A stretch of 8,968 nucleotides of DNA. Source: Sulfuricella sp. GTDB taxonomy: Bacteria > Pseudomonadota > Gammaproteobacteria > Burkholderiales > Sulfuricellaceae. The notes under the pieces are model-generated. The model was not told the DNA's origin. It saw nothing but the letters and a program-made list of their open reading frames with translations, and did no database searches. This document shows positions 7,601 to 8,968 of the stretch, piece after piece. The stretch covers positions 1-8,968 of the forward strand of contig JAUYEK010000059.1 in the NCBI GenBank assembly GCA_030691435.1, in the 5' to 3' direction. The position numbers and the translations under genes were made by a program. The first letter of the stretch is position 1; every line of letters begins with the position of its first letter.

Positions 7601-8968
7601 CGAAATCCATAACCGGCAAACCGATTCCCTCGACCGGCTCGACGGCATCCGCCACAGCCTCTTCAAGCAGCGGCTCGAAGGTAAGCGGCTCTTCCACGAC
7701 AGGCGCGCCGATTTCGGCAGCAATCTCCTCAATGACATCGAAGCTGGGCAGGCTGATTTCTTCGATTGGCTCAGCAAACCCCTCCGCGACGGAAGCAGGC
7801 GTTGCACTGGCCTGCGGCGCAACCGCAGCCATTTCCTCACCGCTCTTTAACTGCTCCGCCATAGCGATCAGGGCATCGGCCTCGACCACCACCGCGCCTG
7901 TGCTTTGCAGTTGCCCCACCCATCGCTCGAACGCTGCGCACGCCTGCCCGATAAAATTCAGCAGGGCGGGAGTGGCGGCCCTCTCATCCTGCAGCCATTT
8001 GTTTATCACCTGCTCGACCGCCCAGGCGACCTCCCCCAGATCGGTCAGGCCGACCATGCGTCCACTGCCTTTCAGGGTGTGGAAGCCGCGCCGGATCGTG
8101 GTTAGCGCCTCGCGGTCGCCAGGCTGCTCATGGCTGGCGTGCAGATTCACGCTGATGGTAGCCAATACCTCGGCCACCTCTTCCAGGTAAGTCTCGAGCA
8201 ATTCGGCGTCGATCGCTTCCTCGGAGGCATCCAGCAATCGTTCGGTTTCTTGCGAGGGCGCCACGGGCGCCTTGGTCTCGGCCAGGGCGGCAACCGCGCC
8301 CGCCAGCCCGGCAGCCGGCGCTTCCTGCTCTTCATCGAGCAGGCGCCGCGCGGTTGTGGCTTGTTCCTTCAGCTCCGCATCGGCCACCAGCTCGGCGTCC
8401 TGAGCCAGACCGGACAGCGATTTTTCCAGCTTCTGACGCGCCGCCAAATCTTCGGGATTAGCCTGCCACTCCTGGAAGTTTTCCTGCGCCAGATGTTTTT
8501 GTGAATCCAGACTGGCTTCGATGCTTTCTTCCGCAAGGGTTTCCTCGACCTCTTCCTGCGGAACAACCGTTTTCCCTTCCGGCTCGCCCGTCAGGCGAGA
8601 CAGGGCCCGGCTAATAATATTTTCCGCATCCGCGCGACCATGCCGGACTTCTTCGATGTAAAAACCCAGGCTGCTCAAGCCTTCAGCCACCCCCTCCAGC
8701 TCCTGTGGGATCGGCTCATAAGCCGGATCGGCAAAACGCAGGATGCTGGCATGGCAGATGCCAAGCAGCTTGCCCGCCTTGCCAAGGTCGAGAATGGTCA
8801 GGGCGCCGGAAATCTGCTTCAGGGCAGATTCGAGAGAGGGAATGCCCTCCCGCTTGGTCGTATCCCTGAAGAACGCATCCAGCACTTCCTCAATCCGCCG
8901 CAGATTGGCCTGAATTTCATGCGCCACCTGGGCCAGCAGGAGTTTTTCCTGGGCTTTGCGGCTGATCT
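4626..8968 (-). CDS. chpA: ChpA/PilL-like CheA hybrid histidine kinase of the type IV pilus Chp system (N-terminus beyond window)
   Basis: A very large cytoplasmic chemosensory kinase that controls type IV pilus motility and related signalling in the Pil-Chp system. The frame is open through 8968 with sense codons (ISRKAQEKLLLAQ) before a GTG at 8925-8927, so the gene is 5' truncated. Numbering from that GTG: an Hpt-like domain without histidine (about 1-115; Lys37 at the His position); Hpt with His283 (HTLKGSGR); an acidic Pro/Glu linker with an internal repeat (386-461); Hpt with His545 (HTLCGIS); Hpt with His728 (HTFKGSAR); dimerisation helices (about 835-985); ATPase with N box HLLRNSLAHG (1021-1030), DDGAGFD (1065-1071) and GRGVGLD (1116-1122); a CheW-like domain (about 1156-1295); and a receiver with Asp1318/1319, phospho-acceptor Asp1362, Thr1392 and Lys1414. 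All catalytic boxes look intact. Upstream pilG, pilH, pilI and pilJ are expected off the right edge but not seen. No CheY-binding P2 domain is evident. Confidence 0.92.
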   Translation of the reverse strand, partial: ISRKAQEKLLLAQVAHEIQANLRRIEEVLDAFFRDTTKREGIPSLESALKQISGALTILDLGKAGKLLGICHASILRFADPAYEPIPQELEGVAEGLSSLGFYIEEVRHGRADAENIISRALSRLTGEPEGKTVVPQEEVEETLAEESIEASLDSQKHLAQENFQEWQANPEDLAARQKLEKSLSGLAQDAELVADAELKEQATTARRLLDEEQEAPAAGLAGAVAALAETKAPVAPSQETERLLDASEEAIDAELLETYLEEVAEVLATISVNLHASHEQPGDREALTTIRRGFHTLKGSGRMVGLTDLGEVAWAVEQVINKWLQDERAATPALLNFIGQACAAFERWVGQLQSTGAVVVEADALIAMAEQLKSGEEMAAVAPQASATPASVAEGFAEPIEEISLPSFDVIEEIAAEIGAPVVEEPLTFEPLLEEAVADAVEPVEGIGLPVMDFDFIEEVAAEMLAPAAEEPLAAVVEIEAPAIEGLVALDLGAEEIAPEPLPETEIVIGDVTLPSALFDIFMGEAKQRVAVLREELARLEDQPELPIREGFMRAAHTLCGISRTVGIPAPAELSFELEEWLREMLEHPQPANGKQVKVTGDAVIALNKMVQAVEERKMPKPAKQVVRSLQALVKKARADGEKAAASALAERAAAHVEQPAEAVKAMASFPAVERRAEAVRTAAFEVPMPASRDDIDRDILPLFLEEAQDLYPLVGTQVRAWQEKPADRQAPQDLQRSLHTFKGSARMAGALRLGDLVHNMETRVVDSMEAGVSAASLFDELFTYFDKIGDLLDRLQAGPEVPIAKEIAADQPDVQPLASAVKPGAHTIPHGLQPIADRSPLVGQHLRVRADVLDRLVNEAGEISIARSRVEGEMLGFKQSLLELTENVIRLRNQVREIEIQAESRMQSQANQTGGIAEAFDPLEFDRFTRFQELTRFLAESVNDVATVQQSLLKSLGEADAALLQQARQNRELQQELMHIRMVPLSSIADRLHRIVRQTARELDKKANLELKGGEVELDRSVLEKMTAPFEHLLRNSLAHGVESAADRIRAGKPETGAIRIEARQEGNEIVLTLSDDGAGFDLEGIRSHAVKLGKLPADGDIAPARLVDMIFEPGFSTAQEVTQVAGRGVGLDVVRSEIAGLGGRVEAASGEHGGAAFSIYLPLTLAVAQAVLVRSGEKIYALPSAMVEQVKEFKSAGLEEIQRKGEIEWQNNRYPLFYLPRLLGDLEQVPETHRYAMTLLLRSGSQRVAVQVDEVLGNQEIVIKNIGPQLARVPGIAGATVLGNGRVALIINPVPLAQRIAMQIPATGAAPPAAPRVETVAPTIMVVDDSLTVRKITTRLLAKEGYQVVTAKDGVDALQHLQEILPDVMLVDIEMPRMDGFELTRNVRSDPQTAHIPIIIITSRTAEKHRNYAMELGVNAYLGKPFQEDELLGRIAGFLKKTV
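7545..7772 (-). repeat. Degenerate internal repeat in the acidic linker of the ChpA-like kinase
   Basis: Two related segments are encoded here. Residues 386-415 start EPIEEISLPSFDVIEE and end APVVEEPL. Residues 430-461 start EPVEGIGLPVMDFDFIEE and end APAAEEPL. They align with one two-residue gap and lie about 45 residues apart. A weaker third trace, IEGLVALDLGAEEIAPEPL (472-490), follows. The repeats separate two Hpt domains and probably act as a flexible, acidic spacer, or carry a short helix (FxxIEExAAE) that could be a docking site; the latter is inference. Confidence 0.55.

Noticed and set aside
7384..8190. Plus-strand Ser/Ala-rich open frame opposite the ChpA linker and Hpt region
   Set aside because: The Ser-rich composition is the mirror of the Glu/Ala-rich linker on the coding strand. 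It has no signal peptide or domain and no independent gene context.
8925..8927. GTG as the start codon of the large kinase, giving a 1433-residue protein
   Set aside because: The frame continues without a stop to the window edge with plausible protein sequence (ISRKAQEKLLLAQ), there is no Shine-Dalgarno before the GTG, and ChpA/PilL proteins normally have further N-terminal Hpt-like regions. The gene is treated as truncated.

Overview
The window is a dense stretch of GC-rich bacterial chromosome that looks betaproteobacterial. The evidence is the ThiC tail, the UppP sequence, a FadL-family porin, and a very large CheA-type hybrid kinase of the ChpA/PilL kind used for type IV pilus control. 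A Nitrosomonadales-like organism is my guess from general resemblance only. Coding density is very high, and the gaps between genes are only 35 to 161 bases.

Layout, left to right: (1) the 3' end of thiC (+), 1-232. (2) An intergenic gap almost entirely filled by a 141-bp palindromic, MITE-like element (254-394) with 21-bp perfect terminal inverted repeats and flanking TAAT duplications. (3) A six-TM PAS sensor histidine kinase (-), 394-2295, convergent with thiC and with no response regulator beside it. (4) An 81-bp divergent control region holding a TATAAT box inside a small dyad and an 8-G tract. (5) A FadL/OMPP1-family outer-membrane transporter (+), 2377-3693. (6) A 39-bp gap with a GC hairpin and a second 8-G tract. 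(7) uppP, undecaprenyl-diphosphatase (+), 3733-4590. (8) A convergent 35-bp junction. (9) A chpA/pilL-like multidomain kinase (-), from 4626 to beyond the right edge.

The genes do not form one pathway. They cover thiamin pyrimidine synthesis, an orphan sensor kinase, hydrophobic-compound uptake through the outer membrane, lipid-carrier recycling for cell-wall synthesis, and surface motility signalling. The kinase and the porin share a divergent promoter region, which hints at common regulation but does not prove it. The ChpA-like protein has its C-terminal half intact (three Hpt domains with histidines, dimerisation, ATPase, CheW-like and receiver domains). Its N-terminus is cut by the window edge, because the frame stays open through base 8968.

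I see no clearly new multi-gene system. The most notable item is the MITE-like insertion: it occupies what would have been a 16-bp gap between convergent genes and leaves the kinase stop codon unchanged. Other points worth a look are the paired 8-G tracts just upstream of two start codons, and the unusual Hpt and linker features of the ChpA-like kinase.
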